NCBI RefSeq assembly: GCF_029224025.1
Contig: NZ_CP119392.1
Location: 1,821,001 to 1,885,000, forward strand
Direction: 5' to 3'
DNA length: 64,000 nucleotides
Source of the DNA: Rhodanobacter sp. AS-Z3
GTDB taxonomy: Bacteria > Pseudomonadota > Gammaproteobacteria > Xanthomonadales > Rhodanobacteraceae
Below, piece by piece: positions 8,437 through 18,312 of the stretch. Each line of letters begins with the position of its first letter. Positions within the stretch are counted from its first letter, which is position 1. Made by a program: the position numbers and the translations under genes. The notes beneath the pieces are model-generated. The model saw only the letters and a list, made by a program, of their open reading frames with translations. It did not search any database and had not been told where the DNA came from.

Positions 8437-9303
8437 TTAGAACAACATCGACGCCATCCGCCGGCGATAACGGCCAACCAGGTCGGCATCATCCAGCGTG
8501 GCGAAGGCGGCGAGCAATCGCTTCTTGCCCTGACCGTCGTTCCAGTCGCGTGCTTTTTGCAGGATCAGCAGGAACTGTTCGAGCCCGCCGGCGGCGTCGC
8601 CTTCGAGCAACAGTCGCACGCCCAGCTGATCGTGGGCCTCCCAGTCTTCGGCGTTGGCCTGTATGCGCTGCTGCAGGGCGGCCAGCTCGGGTGCGCCCTT
8701 GAGTGAATGGGCCAGCTCGAGTTCGCTGCGCAGGCGAATGGCACGGGCATCGGTGGCGAGGTTGGCGGGCAGTGCGGCCAATTCGGCTTCCGCCGCTTCG
8801 ATCTGGCCGTTCTGCATCAGCGCCACCGCCAGATCCAGTTTCAGGCCGGCTTTTTCCGGCTCGGCGGCGATGGCCTGTTGCAGGCGGTTGACGGCTTGCG
8901 CCGGTTCCTCGGGCACCGCCTCCGCCGTGTCGCCAACCGCGGCTGCTTCCAGTGGTTGCACGTGGCGCAACAGGAACTCGCGCAGTTGACCTTCGGGCAG
9001 CGCGCCGGCGAAACCGTCGAGCACCTGGCCGTCTTTCACCAGCATCACGGTGGGAATGCTCTTGATGCCGAACATGCCCGCCAACTCCTGCTGGCTGTCC
9101 ACGTCGACCTTGCCCAGACGGAACGCGCCGTTGAATTCGGCGGCGAGTTTTTCCAGCATCGGTCCGAGCGTCTTGCAGGGTTCACACCACGTTGCCCAGA
9201 AGTCGACCAGGATCGGTGTGCTCAGTGATGCCTGCAGCACCTCGGCTTCGAAGGTCTGCTGGTCCACGTCGAAAACATGGGAAACGGTGGCGGCATCGGT
9301 CAC
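8437..9303 (-). CDS. cnoX: thioredoxin/TPR co-chaperone CnoX (YbbN)
   Basis: 288 residues: an N-terminal thioredoxin domain (about 10-115) and a C-terminal TPR-like helical domain (about 125-288), the architecture and length of CnoX/YbbN, a holdase and GroEL helper that protects proteins under oxidant stress. The active site is WCEPC (Cys40/Cys43), so it keeps a redox-competent CxxC, whereas E. coli CnoX lacks the first Cys. The cis-Pro region is SIPTVMLVKDG. Probably cytoplasmic, monocistronic, divergent from pqiA. Confidence 0.88.
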   Translation of the reverse strand: MTDAATVSHVFDVDQQTFEAEVLQASLSTPILVDFWATWCEPCKTLGPMLEKLAAEFNGAFRLGKVDVDSQQELAGMFGIKSIPTVMLVKDGQVLDGFAGALPEGQLREFLLRHVQPLEAAAVGDTAEAVPEEPAQAVNRLQQAIAAEPEKAGLKLDLAVALMQNGQIEAAEAELAALPANLATDARAIRLRSELELAHSLKGAPELAALQQRIQANAEDWEAHDQLGVRLLLEGDAAGGLEQFLLILQKARDWNDGQGKKRLLAAFATLDDADLVGRYRRRMASMLF

Positions 9304-9427
9304 GGAAAACTCCAGCTTTGCGGATGTCGGTTCAGATCAGGGCTCACACGCAGCATATCAAGCAGCGCGTTCAGGCCAGATTTGCGAGAATCCACACATT
9401 GTCACGCCGAAGCAAGGCACCGAGTGC

Positions 9428-10045
9428 ATGGGCAAGGCTTCACCTGAAACGCTGCTGGTCTGCGAACACTGCGACACGGTCTACCGTCGGCGCGCACTGG
9501 TGCGTGGCGAAGTGGCACGTTGCGCGCTGTGTGGCGCCGAGCTTGAGCGCCACCACATCCTCAGCGTGAATGCGATGCTGGCGCTGATCCTGACCGCCGC
9601 GATCGTGTTCGTGCAAGCCAATATGTGGCCGATCGTGACGCTCGGCCTGAGCGGCCAGCACAGCAGCACGACGCTATGGGGCGTAATTCTGGCGATGTGG
9701 CATGAGCACTCGCAGGTTGTCTCGGTACTGGTCGCCGCCACGCTGTTCTTCTTTCCCCTGCTGAAGATGAGCATGCTGGGCTGGTTGTTGTGGTTCGCCC
9801 GTGCCGGCCGGCGAGCGCCTGGGTTCGTGCCGTTGATGGTGGCCTTGCACAAGCTGGGTCCGTGGACGATGAGTGAGGTGTTCGTGCTGGGTGCGTTGGT
9901 GGCGATCGTGAAGGCGCACGCGTATTTCGAGGTCACCGCCGATCCAGGTATCTACGCCTATGCCGCGCTGACCCTGCTGATCACGGTTTTTGCCGGAGTG
10001 GATCTGCGCCAGTTGTGGGATGAGGATCTGGAGGCTCGCGCGTGA
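9428..10045 (+). CDS. pqiA: PqiA half-protein 1 (paraquat-inducible protein A family)
   Basis: 205 residues. An N-terminal zinc-ribbon-like segment with CEHC and CALC pairs is followed by about four membrane segments (MLALILTAAIVFVQANMWPIV; VVSVLVAATLFFFPLL; WTMSEVFVLGALVAIV; YAALTLLITVFAGV). PqiA is the inner-membrane partner of the MCE protein PqiB in phospholipid transport across the periplasm. E. coli PqiA is one chain of about 417 residues with two such halves; here the halves are separate genes. It overlaps the next gene by GTGA. The start has no strong ribosome site. Confidence 0.85.
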   Translation: MGKASPETLLVCEHCDTVYRRRALVRGEVARCALCGAELERHHILSVNAMLALILTAAIVFVQANMWPIVTLGLSGQHSSTTLWGVILAMWHEHSQVVSVLVAATLFFFPLLKMSMLGWLLWFARAGRRAPGFVPLMVALHKLGPWTMSEVFVLGALVAIVKAHAYFEVTADPGIYAYAALTLLITVFAGVDLRQLWDEDLEARA

Positions 10046-10695
10046 ATGCACTGGCGCGCGCTGCGGAACTGGATCTGATCGCCTGCACCGTGTGCGGACT
10101 GGTCTGCCGCAACGTGCCGGGAGACCCGCACCTGGATGGCGATGGCATCGATGATGCGATGGCCTGTCCGCGCTGCGGCAGTACGCTGCGTCGGCGCAAG
10201 CCGAACAGCGTTGCGCGGACGTGGGCGCTGCTGATTGCCGCGTTCCTCATGTATATCCCGGCCAATGTGCTGCCGATCATGCGCACCGCCAGTCTCCATG
10301 ACGTTGATGACAACACCATCATCAGCGGTGTGGTGGAGTTGTGGCGCGCCGGCTCGCCGTATCTGGCGGTGATCGTGTTCACCGCCAGCATCGTGGTACC
10401 GGTGTTGAAGTTCCTTGCGCTGGGGACTTTGCTGCTGAGCAGCCAACGCGGCAGTGCCTGGGCGCGGCCGCAGCGTGCGAAGCTGTACCGGCTGGTCGAG
10501 TTGATCGGCTACTGGTCGATGCTGGATGTGTTTGTGGTGGCGCTGCTGACGGCGCTGGTGCGCTTCAGCGTGTTGAGCCTGGTGGAGCCGTTGCCGGGCG
10601 TGATTTTCTTTGGCCTGACCGTGGTCTTGACCATGTTTGCCTCAATGAGTTTTGACCCCCGCCTGATCTGGGATGGCATGGATTCCGATGACTGA
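10042..10695 (+). CDS. pqiA: PqiA half-protein 2 (paraquat-inducible protein A family)
   Basis: 217 residues, GTG start within the GTGA overlap with the previous gene. An N-terminal CTVC...CPRC zinc-ribbon-like region precedes four membrane segments, including LLIAAFLMYIPANVLPIM, the family motif. YWSMLDVFVVALLTALV near 155-171 parallels WTMSEVFVLGALVAIV in half 1, showing that the two are homologous halves. It overlaps the following MCE gene by 8 bases, so the four pqi genes are a tight operon. Inner membrane. Confidence 0.85.
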   Translation: MNALARAAELDLIACTVCGLVCRNVPGDPHLDGDGIDDAMACPRCGSTLRRRKPNSVARTWALLIAAFLMYIPANVLPIMRTASLHDVDDNTIISGVVELWRAGSPYLAVIVFTASIVVPVLKFLALGTLLLSSQRGSAWARPQRAKLYRLVELIGYWSMLDVFVVALLTALVRFSVLSLVEPLPGVIFFGLTVVLTMFASMSFDPRLIWDGMDSDD

Positions 10696-12382
10696 CGACA
10701 AGCAAGCCGAGCCGGTGCCGCCGAACGAGGGCGCCTTGCCGCGACCGGTGGTGAAGCGGCGCCGTTTCAATGCCTCGCTGATCTGGTTGATTCCGGCGCT
10801 GGCGGCCGTGATCGGCTTGTCGCTGGTGATCAGCAACTGGCTGCAGGCCGGCCCGCAGATCGTGATCAGCTTGCAGAGTGCGGAAGGTCTGGATGCAGGC
10901 AAGACGCCGGTGAAGTACAAGAACGTGGTGATCGGCCGAGTCAACAAGATTCACCTCAGTGGTGACCGCAACCATGTGCTGGTGAACGTGGCGCTGGAGA
11001 AAAGCGCCGAGGGTTTCGCCACCAAGGACACGCGGTTCTGGGTAGTGCGTCCGCGGATCGGACTGGGCGGTGTGTCCGGTATCGATACCTTGCTGTCCGG
11101 TGCCTTTATCGGTGCCGACGTAGGTGATTCGAAGGAATTCCAGGACGAGTTCAAGGGTCTGGAAAACCCGCCTTCGGTGACCAATGGTGCGCCCGGTCGC
11201 AGTTATATTCTGCACAGCGACGATCTGGGTTCGTTGGATATCGGTTCGCCGGTGTACTACCGACGCATCCAGGTGGGTCGGGTGGCGTCGTACCGGCTGG
11301 ACAAGGACGGCAAAGGCGTCTCACTGCAAATTTTTGTCGATGCGCCGAATGATCGGTTCGTCACGCGGTCCTCGCGCTTCTGGAATGCCAGTGGCGTGGA
11401 TGTGTCGCTGGGTGCCAATGGCCTGACGCTCAACACGCAGTCGCTGGCTACGGTACTGGCCGGTGGCGTGGCGTTCCGCGATCCGCCGGGCCCTCACGAC
11501 GCTACCCCGGCGCCGGAAGACAACGCCTTTACGCTGTTCGGTGATCAAGCGACTGCAATGGCGCCGCCGGACGGTGCCCCGACGTATATTCGCATGCGCT
11601 TCGAGCAGTCGGTGCGCGGGTTGGCAGTGGATGCGCCAGTGGAATTCCTGGGCATCAATATCGGCAAGGTGGTATCGCTGCGTCTGGACTACGACGAGCA
11701 AAAGCAGCGCTTCCCCGTGCTGGTGGGGGCGCTGATCTATCCGCAACGCCTCGGTACTGCCTACGACAAGCTGGAAGCGCTGGCCAAGGCCCAGGGTGAG
11801 AGCCCGGATCTGTCGCAAATGGTCGGGCGGCTGGTGGATCACGGCCTGCGCGCGCAGGCGCGCACCGGCAACCTGCTGACCGGCCAGTTGTACGTGGCGC
11901 TGGATTTCGTGCCAAAGACGCCGAAGGTGGCATTTGATGCGAGTGCAAAACCGCTGACCATTCCGACTGTGCCCGGCAGTTTTGACAAGCTGCAGGAACA
12001 GATGGCCGAGATCGTCGACAAGGTCAACAAGATCCCGTTCGACAGCATTGGTCACAACCTCGACCAGACCCTGGCCGGCCTCAACACCACCATCAAGAAG
12101 GTCAATGGCGAAACGTTGCCGGCGGTGAACGACACCTTGCATGGCGTACAGCAGACCATGGGCACGGCGAACAATGCGCTGGCCAACGATTCGCCGCTGC
12201 AACAGAACCTGGGTGCCACGCTGGAACAGGTCCAGCGCATGGCGCGTTCGCTGCGCGTGCTGACCGACTATCTGGGCGGACATCCGGAGGCGCTGATCCG
12301 TGGTCGTCATGCCGATGCCAAGGCGGCACCGATCAACACCACCACGCCGGCGCCGAAGCCAGTGCAAGGGAGCAAGCCATGA
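10688..12382 (+). CDS. pqiB: MCE (MlaD-family) lipid transport protein PqiB
   Basis: 564 residues. One N-terminal membrane anchor (ASLIWLIPALAAVIGLSLVI) is followed by three MCE/MlaD repeats, starting around residues 45 (ISLQSAEGLDAGKTPVKYKNV), 165 (LGSLDIGSPVYYRRIQVG) and 295 (RGLAVDAPVEFLGINIG), then a C-terminal helical tail (about 430-540). PqiB hexamers form a stacked-ring tube with a needle that spans the periplasm and carries lipids between inner and outer membranes. Length is close to E. coli PqiB (546). ATG 10688 is chosen; an in-frame ATG at 10673 is possible. Confidence 0.93.
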   Translation: MTDDKQAEPVPPNEGALPRPVVKRRRFNASLIWLIPALAAVIGLSLVISNWLQAGPQIVISLQSAEGLDAGKTPVKYKNVVIGRVNKIHLSGDRNHVLVNVALEKSAEGFATKDTRFWVVRPRIGLGGVSGIDTLLSGAFIGADVGDSKEFQDEFKGLENPPSVTNGAPGRSYILHSDDLGSLDIGSPVYYRRIQVGRVASYRLDKDGKGVSLQIFVDAPNDRFVTRSSRFWNASGVDVSLGANGLTLNTQSLATVLAGGVAFRDPPGPHDATPAPEDNAFTLFGDQATAMAPPDGAPTYIRMRFEQSVRGLAVDAPVEFLGINIGKVVSLRLDYDEQKQRFPVLVGALIYPQRLGTAYDKLEALAKAQGESPDLSQMVGRLVDHGLRAQARTGNLLTGQLYVALDFVPKTPKVAFDASAKPLTIPTVPGSFDKLQEQMAEIVDKVNKIPFDSIGHNLDQTLAGLNTTIKKVNGETLPAVNDTLHGVQQTMGTANNALANDSPLQQNLGATLEQVQRMARSLRVLTDYLGGHPEALIRGRHADAKAAPINTTTPAPKPVQGSKP

Positions 12383-12996
12383 ACCGTCATGCCAAGCCCG
12401 TTTCGCTCCTGATGGCGGCCAGTCTGTTGCTGACAGCCTGCGCCTCGGCGCCGATGCATTACTACACCCTGGTTGCGCCGATGGATGGCATGGCAGCGCC
12501 GACAACGAATGCGGCGTCGTTGCCGTTCGAGCTTTTGCCGGTAGGCATTCCGGCCCAGGTCGACCAGCCGCAACTGGTGGTGCGCGAAGGCGGGCAGGGC
12601 ATGGCCGTGCTCGGCAGTGAGCGCTGGATCGCACCGTTGGGCGATGAAGTGCGCAGTGCCTTGTCGTCTGACCTGGCCCGCGAGTTGCTCAGTCAGGATG
12701 TCAGCGGCTTGCCTGCAGGGGACAAGCCAATGCTGCGGATCAAGCTCGACCTGCGCCGGTTCGATTCGCAGCCTGGTGGGCAGGCGTTGATCGAAGGCGC
12801 CTGGAGTGTGCGTTTGCTGCACGGAGCGCATCCAGCCACATTGTCGTGCACCAGCCAGATCAGCGAGCCGGTCGGGCCGGGTTACCCCGCGCTGGTGCAG
12901 GGCCATCAGCAGGCGATCGCCCGGATGGCCACGCAGATCGCCGCCGTCGGCCGTGCATTGGGCGCGGGAGAAGCCCCCACATGCCCGCTGGAATAG
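12379..12996 (+). CDS. pqiC: PqiC outer-membrane lipoprotein (ABC-type transport auxiliary family)
   Basis: 205 residues. A signal peptide with lipobox LTAC places the lipidated Cys near residue 21. The mature part has the family opening MHYYTLVAP and the VRSALSSDLARELL segment. PqiC anchors the PqiB needle at the outer membrane. It overlaps pqiB by ATGA and closes the operon; a 92-base gap follows before leuS. Confidence 0.9.
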   Translation: MNRHAKPVSLLMAASLLLTACASAPMHYYTLVAPMDGMAAPTTNAASLPFELLPVGIPAQVDQPQLVVREGGQGMAVLGSERWIAPLGDEVRSALSSDLARELLSQDVSGLPAGDKPMLRIKLDLRRFDSQPGGQALIEGAWSVRLLHGAHPATLSCTSQISEPVGPGYPALVQGHQQAIARMATQIAAVGRALGAGEAPTCPLE

Positions 12997-13088
12997 CGTT
13001 TCAGGCTTGGCGCGTGACCCGCGCTGGGCTAGTCTGACCAGTTCCCTCAGGCCGGCATCTGCCGGCCCGCAACCACCGCAATGGCAGC

Positions 13089-15860
13089 ATGATCATGCAG
13101 GACACCCACGCCCCGACCCCTTCCGAGCAGGACGAAGCCGGCTATCGCCCGCAAGCGGTGGAAGCCGCCGCGCAGAGCTACTGGACCGCGCGCCGCGCCT
13201 ACGAAGTGGTCGAAGACGACAGCCGCCCGAAGTTCTACTGCCTGTCGATGCTGCCGTATCCGTCCGGTGCGCTGCACATGGGGCACGTGCGCAACTACAC
13301 GATTGGCGACGTGATCAGCCGCTACCAGCGCATGCAGGGCAAGAACGTGCTGCAGCCGATGGGTTGGGATGCGTTCGGCCTGCCGGCGGAAAACGCCGCG
13401 ATCAAGAACAAGACCGCGCCGGCGAAGTGGACCTACGCCAACATCGAGCACATGCGCAGCCAGTTGCAGTCGCTCGGTTATGCGATCGACTGGAGTCGCG
13501 AATTCGCCACCTGCCGCCCCGACTATTACCGCTGGGAACAGCTGATGTTCACCCGCCTGCTGAAGAAAGGCATGGCCTACCGCAAGAACGCGGTGGTGAA
13601 CTGGGACCCGATCGACCAGACCGTGCTGGCCAACGAGCAAGTGGTGGACGGCAAGGGCTGGCGTTCCGGCGCGGTGGTGGAGAAGCGCGAGATTCCCCAG
13701 TGGTTTCTGAAGATCACCGACTACGCGCAGGAATTGCTCGATGGTCTGGACACCTTGCCGGGCTGGCCCGATGCGGTGAAGACGATGCAGCGCAATTGGC
13801 TCGGTCGCAGCGAAGGTCTGGAGATTCGCTTCGACGTCAACGATGACGATGCGCCGGTGGAACCGATCAAGGTGTTCACCACCCGTCCCGACACGCTGAT
13901 GGGCGTGACGTTCCTGTCGATTGCCGCCGAGCATCCGCTGGCCCACTACGCGGCGCAAGCGCGCCCGCTGCTGGCAACATTCATCGAGGATCTGCGTCAC
14001 GGTGGTGTTTCCGAAGCCGAGCTGGAAACGCAGGAAAAGCGCGGCATGGACACCGGTCTGCGTGCCGTCCATCCGATCACCGGCGAGGCCTTGCCGGTCT
14101 ACGTGGCGAACTTCGTGCTGATGAACTACGGCACCGGTGCGGTCATGGCGGTGCCCGGGCACGACCAGCGCGACTGGGAATTTGCCAAGCGCTACAGCCT
14201 GCCAATCAAGATGGTGGTGGTTGACCGCAGCGTGCTCGATGCGGTGCGCGAGATCGGCCACGATCTGTCCACGGGTGCAGGCGCCGATCCGATGGGCGCC
14301 GCGCTTGGCGGCGGCAATACCGACGCCTACGACACCAAGTCGGCGGTGCAGGTGATCGAGGACTTCGAAGCCCGGATCATGCAGCAGTGCGCGTTCACCG
14401 AGCGCGGCATCCTGGTCAATTCGGGCGAATACGACGGGCTGGATTTCCAGCAGGCGCTGGATGCACTGGCCACGCGTTTCGAAGCCGAAGAACGCGGCCA
14501 GCGCCGGGTCAATTTCCGCTTGCGCGACTGGGGCGTCAGCCGCCAGCGTTACTGGGGCTGCCCGATCCCGGTGATCTACTGCCCGAAGTGCGAAGCGGTT
14601 CCGGTGCCGGAAGACCAGTTGCCAGTCGTGCTGCCCGAAGACGTGGCGTTCAGCGGCGTGCAGTCGCCAATCAAGGCCGATCCGGAATGGCGCAAGTGTG
14701 TGTGCCCGCAATGCGGTGGTCCGGCCGAGCGTGAAACCGATACCTTCGACACCTTCATGGAGTCGAGCTGGTACTACGCGCGCTACACCAGCCCGGGCGC
14801 GAATGCGCAGATCGACCAGCGTGCGAATTACTGGCTGCCGGTGGATCAGTACATCGGCGGCATCGAACACGCGATCATGCATCTGCTGTACTTCCGCTTC
14901 TATCACAAGCTGCTGCGCGACGCGGGCATGGTCAACACCGACGAGCCGGCGCAGAACCTGCTGTGCCAGGGCATGGTGATTGCCGACACGTTCTATCGCG
15001 ACAACGCCGACGGTTCGAAGGACTGGATCAATCCCGCCGATGTCGAGATTCGCCGTGACGACAAGGCGCGGGTGATTGGCGCGGTGTTGAAGGCGGATGG
15101 CCAGCCGGTGAAGATCGGCGGCACCGAGAAGATGTCGAAGTCGAAGAACAACGGCATCGATCCGCAGACCATGGTCGGCAAGTACGGCGCCGACACCGTG
15201 CGCCTGTTCTCGATGTTCGCCGCGCCGCCGGAGCAGTCGCTGGAGTGGAGCGAGGCTGGCGTCGAAGGCATGGCGCGCTTCCTCAAGCGGTTCTGGCGCG
15301 AAGTCACCACGCACGTAGCAAACCCGGATCATCCGGTAACCGATCCGGCGGCACTGGATGCCGGTCAGAAAGCGCTGCGTCGCCAGTTGCACGAGACCAT
15401 CCAGAAGGTCAGCGACGATTTCGGTCGGCGCCATGCGTTCAACACCGCCATCGCGTCGCTGATGGAACTGCTGAATGCGCTGGGCAAGTTCAACGATCAG
15501 AGCGAGCAGGGCCGCGCGGTGCGCCACGAAGCGCTGGAAGCGATGGTGCTGCTGCTGAATCCAGTGGTGCCACATGTCAGTCATGCGCTGTGGCAGGTAT
15601 TGGGTCATCCCGAAAGCGTGCTGGAAGACCAGCCGTGGCCGCAGGTGGATCAGGCCGCGCTGGTGCGCGACTCGCTGACGCTGGCCGTGCAGATCAATGG
15701 CAAATTGCGCGCTACCATCGAGGTTGCCGCGAATGCATCGAAGGAAGAGGCCGAGGCGCTCGCCATGGGGCAGCCGCAGGTGATGCATTTTCTGGAAGGC
15801 ATGACGGTACGCAAAGTGATCGTGGTACCCGGCAAGATCGTCAACATCGTCGCAGGATGA
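13089..15860 (+). CDS. leuS: leucyl-tRNA synthetase
   Basis: 923 residues (E. coli 860; the extra length lies at the N-terminus and in an insertion with a stretch rich in Asp, Gly and Ala near 395-420). Class I signature HMGH is at 63-66 and KMSKS at 681-685. The editing domain motif [12 protein letters not shown] and the zinc-binding pair CPKC...CPQCGG are present. Charges tRNA-Leu in the cytoplasm. The start could be either ATG at 13089 or 13095; no clear Shine-Dalgarno decides. Followed by lptE with overlapping or near-contiguous reading, the usual order. Confidence 0.97.
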   Translation: MIMQDTHAPTPSEQDEAGYRPQAVEAAAQSYWTARRAYEVVEDDSRPKFYCLSMLPYPSGALHMGHVRNYTIGDVISRYQRMQGKNVLQPMGWDAFGLPAENAAIKNKTAPAKWTYANIEHMRSQLQSLGYAIDWSREFATCRPDYYRWEQLMFTRLLKKGMAYRKNAVVNWDPIDQTVLANEQVVDGKGWRSGAVVEKREIPQWFLKITDYAQELLDGLDTLPGWPDAVKTMQRNWLGRSEGLEIRFDVNDDDAPVEPIKVFTTRPDTLMGVTFLSIAAEHPLAHYAAQARPLLATFIEDLRHGGVSEAELETQEKRGMDTGLRAVHPITGEALPVYVANFVLMNYGTGAVMAVPGHDQRDWEFAKRYSLPIKMVVVDRSVLDAVREIGHDLSTGAGADPMGAALGGGNTDAYDTKSAVQVIEDFEARIMQQCAFTERGILVNSGEYDGLDFQQALDALATRFEAEERGQRRVNFRLRDWGVSRQRYWGCPIPVIYCPKCEAVPVPEDQLPVVLPEDVAFSGVQSPIKADPEWRKCVCPQCGGPAERETDTFDTFMESSWYYARYTSPGANAQIDQRANYWLPVDQYIGGIEHAIMHLLYFRFYHKLLRDAGMVNTDEPAQNLLCQGMVIADTFYRDNADGSKDWINPADVEIRRDDKARVIGAVLKADGQPVKIGGTEKMSKSKNNGIDPQTMVGKYGADTVRLFSMFAAPPEQSLEWSEAGVEGMARFLKRFWREVTTHVANPDHPVTDPAALDAGQKALRRQLHETIQKVSDDFGRRHAFNTAIASLMELLNALGKFNDQSEQGRAVRHEALEAMVLLLNPVVPHVSHALWQVLGHPESVLEDQPWPQVDQAALVRDSLTLAVQINGKLRATIEVAANASKEEAEALAMGQPQVMHFLEGMTVRKVIVVPGKIVNIVAG

Positions 15861-15865
15861 CATCC

Positions 15866-16414
15866 ATGAGCTTCATGAAAGCGGGCCGCCTGTTGCAGGC
15901 TTCGTTGTTGCTGACCATCGCCATGGCAGTGTCTGCCTGTGGCTTCCATCTGCGCGAGAAGGCAAGCTTGCCGCCGCAGATGCAGCGTGTGCATCTCACC
16001 GTCAATGGCGGGGGCGAGCTGGAGCGGCGGTTGAGTCGCGCCCTGGTGACTTCCGGTGTTGTCGTCGAAGACAAGAGTGGTCCAGGTATCGCCGAACTGC
16101 GCGTGCCGGTTGCCGCCTTCAGCAACGAGATGCTCAGTGCCGGTGGCTACGTGCGGATCACCGAATACGCGGTGCGCTACCACGTCGAGTTCGAGGTGGA
16201 TGCGGTCGACGGTCATTCGTTGTTGCCGCGCCAGCGCATCGATATGTCGCGCGAGTTCAGCTACGACGCCAGCAATACCGTGGGCAACGAATCGCAGGTG
16301 CAGGAACTGCAGCGCAGCCTCAACGACGACATGGTGCAGGCGATCCTGTTCCGTCTGCAGGCTGCCGGCAAACACCAGTTGGCCGAACCGACCAACGCTG
16401 CCAGCACGCACTGA
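15866..16414 (+). CDS. lptE: LPS-assembly lipoprotein LptE
   Basis: 182 residues. The signal peptide ends in lipobox VSAC, followed by GFHLREKASLPPQM, the LptE opening. LptE plugs the LptD barrel and helps deliver LPS to the cell surface. AGGA at 15854-15857 gives 8-base spacing to ATG 15866; an upstream in-frame ATG at 15857 overlaps the leuS stop and is the alternative. The TGATG junction with holA couples the two genes. Confidence 0.93.
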   Translation: MSFMKAGRLLQASLLLTIAMAVSACGFHLREKASLPPQMQRVHLTVNGGGELERRLSRALVTSGVVVEDKSGPGIAELRVPVAAFSNEMLSAGGYVRITEYAVRYHVEFEVDAVDGHSLLPRQRIDMSREFSYDASNTVGNESQVQELQRSLNDDMVQAILFRLQAAGKHQLAEPTNAASTH

Positions 16415-17424
16415 TGCCGCTCAGCGCAGGCCAATGGCAGAAAGCGCTGGCAGCGGACAGCCTGCAGTCGGTCTACCTGTTGGCTGGCGAGCAGTTGCTG
16501 GTGTTGGAAGCGGCCGATGCGCTGCGTGCGCAGGCACGCAAGCTTGGCTACAGCGAGCGTGAAGTGCTCGAGGTGGGTCAACATTTCGACTGGAATGATC
16601 TGGCCCGCGCGGGCGCGTCGATGTCGTTGTTTGCCAGTCGTCGGCTGATTGATTTGCGTTTGCCGACCGGCCGCCCCGGCACCGAAGGCGCCAAGGCGAT
16701 CAACGCGTTCTGCGCCGACCCGCCGCCGGACGTCACCTTGCTGATCACCGCGATGGAGTGGAGCAACAAGCATGACGGCGCGTGGAGCAAGAAACTCGAT
16801 GGCAGTGGCAGCATGGTGGTGTTCAACGCGCCACGACCGAATGAGTGGGCTGGCTGGATCACCGCACGGCTGGCTGCCCATCGGCTGACCGCCACCCCGG
16901 ACGCGGTGGCGCTGCTGGCCGAACGTGTCGAGGGCAATTTGCTGGCAGCGGCCCAGGAAATCGACAAGCTTGCGGTTCTGCATGGCGAGGGTCGCATCGA
17001 CGCCAGCGAGATGGAAAACCTGGTTGCCGACAGCGCCCGTTACGACGTGTTCAAGCTCACCGACGCGGCATTCATGGGCGACGGTGCTCGCGCGCTGCGG
17101 ATTCTTGCCGGCTTGCGTTCGGAGGGCGACGAACTGCTCGCCTTGATGGGCTGGCTGGTCAACCAACTGCAGCTGGCCCTGCGCCTGGCCAATGCGTCTG
17201 ATCTGGCGGCCCAGTTCCGCGCCGAACACCTGTGGCAGGCACGCGAGACGCTGTTTCGCCAGGCGCTGCGCCGCGCACCGCGTGAACACTGGCTGCAATG
17301 CCTTGCGCGCGCTTCGCGCATCGACCGCATGGTCAAGGGCCGCGAACAGGGCAACCCCTGGCAGGAAGCCGAGCGCTTGATTGCCGCACTGGCCGAACCG
17401 CGGGCGGCGCGGGCACTGGCGTGA
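16414..17424 (+). CDS. holA: DNA polymerase III delta subunit
   Basis: 336 residues, the clamp-loader delta subunit that opens the beta clamp. Features: the opening VYLLAGEQLLVLEAADALR, SMSLFASRRLIDLRLP, the NKHDGAWSKKLDGSG segment, and the domain III collar with LMGWLVNQLQLALRLA. ATG overlaps the lptE stop (TGATG) and the nadD GTG overlaps its own stop (GTGA), so lptE-holA-nadD are translationally coupled. Confidence 0.95.
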   Translation: MPLSAGQWQKALAADSLQSVYLLAGEQLLVLEAADALRAQARKLGYSEREVLEVGQHFDWNDLARAGASMSLFASRRLIDLRLPTGRPGTEGAKAINAFCADPPPDVTLLITAMEWSNKHDGAWSKKLDGSGSMVVFNAPRPNEWAGWITARLAAHRLTATPDAVALLAERVEGNLLAAAQEIDKLAVLHGEGRIDASEMENLVADSARYDVFKLTDAAFMGDGARALRILAGLRSEGDELLALMGWLVNQLQLALRLANASDLAAQFRAEHLWQARETLFRQALRRAPREHWLQCLARASRIDRMVKGREQGNPWQEAERLIAALAEPRAARALA

Positions 17425-18050
17425 CCCTGGCGATCTTCGGCGGCACCTTCGACCCGGTCCATCTGGGTCATCTCAGCGTGGCATGGGAAGCTGCGGAACT
17501 ACTCGATGCCGAGGTCCGCCTGTTGCCGGCCAGCGTGCCACCGCATCGTGCTGCGCCGGTGGCTTCGGCGCCGCAGCGTGCGGCGATCCTGCGTGAGGCA
17601 TTGAAGGGACAGTCGCGACTGGTGCTGGATACGCGCGAACTGGACCGTTCCGGTCCCTCCTATACGATCGACACGTTGCATGAACTGCGTGCCGAACAGG
17701 GCGATCGTCCGTTGGTATGGCTGGTGGGCGCCGATGCGTTTGCACAACTGGCCAGCTGGCATCGCTGGCGCGAGCTGTTCGAGGTGGCGCATCTTGGCGT
17801 ACTCAGCCGTCCGGGTGCGTCGGCCGCATTGCCGGAGGAACTGGAGCACGAGGTGGCAGGTCGGCGGGTGGTCGCTGCAGCGGACTTGCGCGGATTGCCC
17901 GCGGGCAACGTCATCGAGCTGGCGGTGACGCCGCTGGAAATTTCCGCCACGCGTATCCGCGGCCTGCTGGCGGCCGGCCGTGATCCACGTTACCTGCTGC
18001 CGGCCGGACTGTTCAACGACTCCTCCTTGCTGGCGCCCTACCGAGCTTGA
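17421..18050 (+). CDS. nadD: nicotinate-nucleotide adenylyltransferase
   Basis: 209 residues. Makes deamido-NAD from nicotinate mononucleotide and ATP. The nucleotidyltransferase motif GGTFDPVHLGHL is at about residues 7-18, SGPSYTIDTL and WLVGADAF follow, and ISATRIRGLL is near the C-terminus. GTG start in the GTGA overlap with holA. In related genomes rsfS and rlmH follow directly; here about 6.9 kb separates them. Confidence 0.96.
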   Translation: MTLAIFGGTFDPVHLGHLSVAWEAAELLDAEVRLLPASVPPHRAAPVASAPQRAAILREALKGQSRLVLDTRELDRSGPSYTIDTLHELRAEQGDRPLVWLVGADAFAQLASWHRWRELFEVAHLGVLSRPGASAALPEELEHEVAGRRVVAAADLRGLPAGNVIELAVTPLEISATRIRGLLAAGRDPRYLLPAGLFNDSSLLAPYRA

Positions 18051-18312
18051 ATGAACACCGAAACCCTGTCGTTAGTGAGGCGGAGCTCCTGCGTCACGGT
18101 GGGGCGAGTGCACGGTCAGAGTGGGATCGTGGTGCCGAGCTTTCGGGTGAGCAGTGGCATGCGTGCGCTCGGTGACGTGCGCGTGGCCGGCCAGTGCGTT
18201 GACACACGGCATAAAGTTCTTACGGTATAAGTCGATACAGATGCATTGTCTGGTGGTTGGGGTACTTCGCGTTCTTACCACGCCATGGCGGTGACTCGGG
18301 GAGAGGGGTCGC

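Noticed and set aside
13047..15863. 938-residue minus-strand open frame over leuS
   Set aside because: Antisense shadow caused by high GC; composition is rich in His, Arg and Gln with no domain, while leuS motifs on the plus strand are complete.
18199..18231. TTGACA and TATAAG as a sigma-70 promoter for the cyclase
   Set aside because: Spacing is 21 bases rather than about 17, so not called as a feature.
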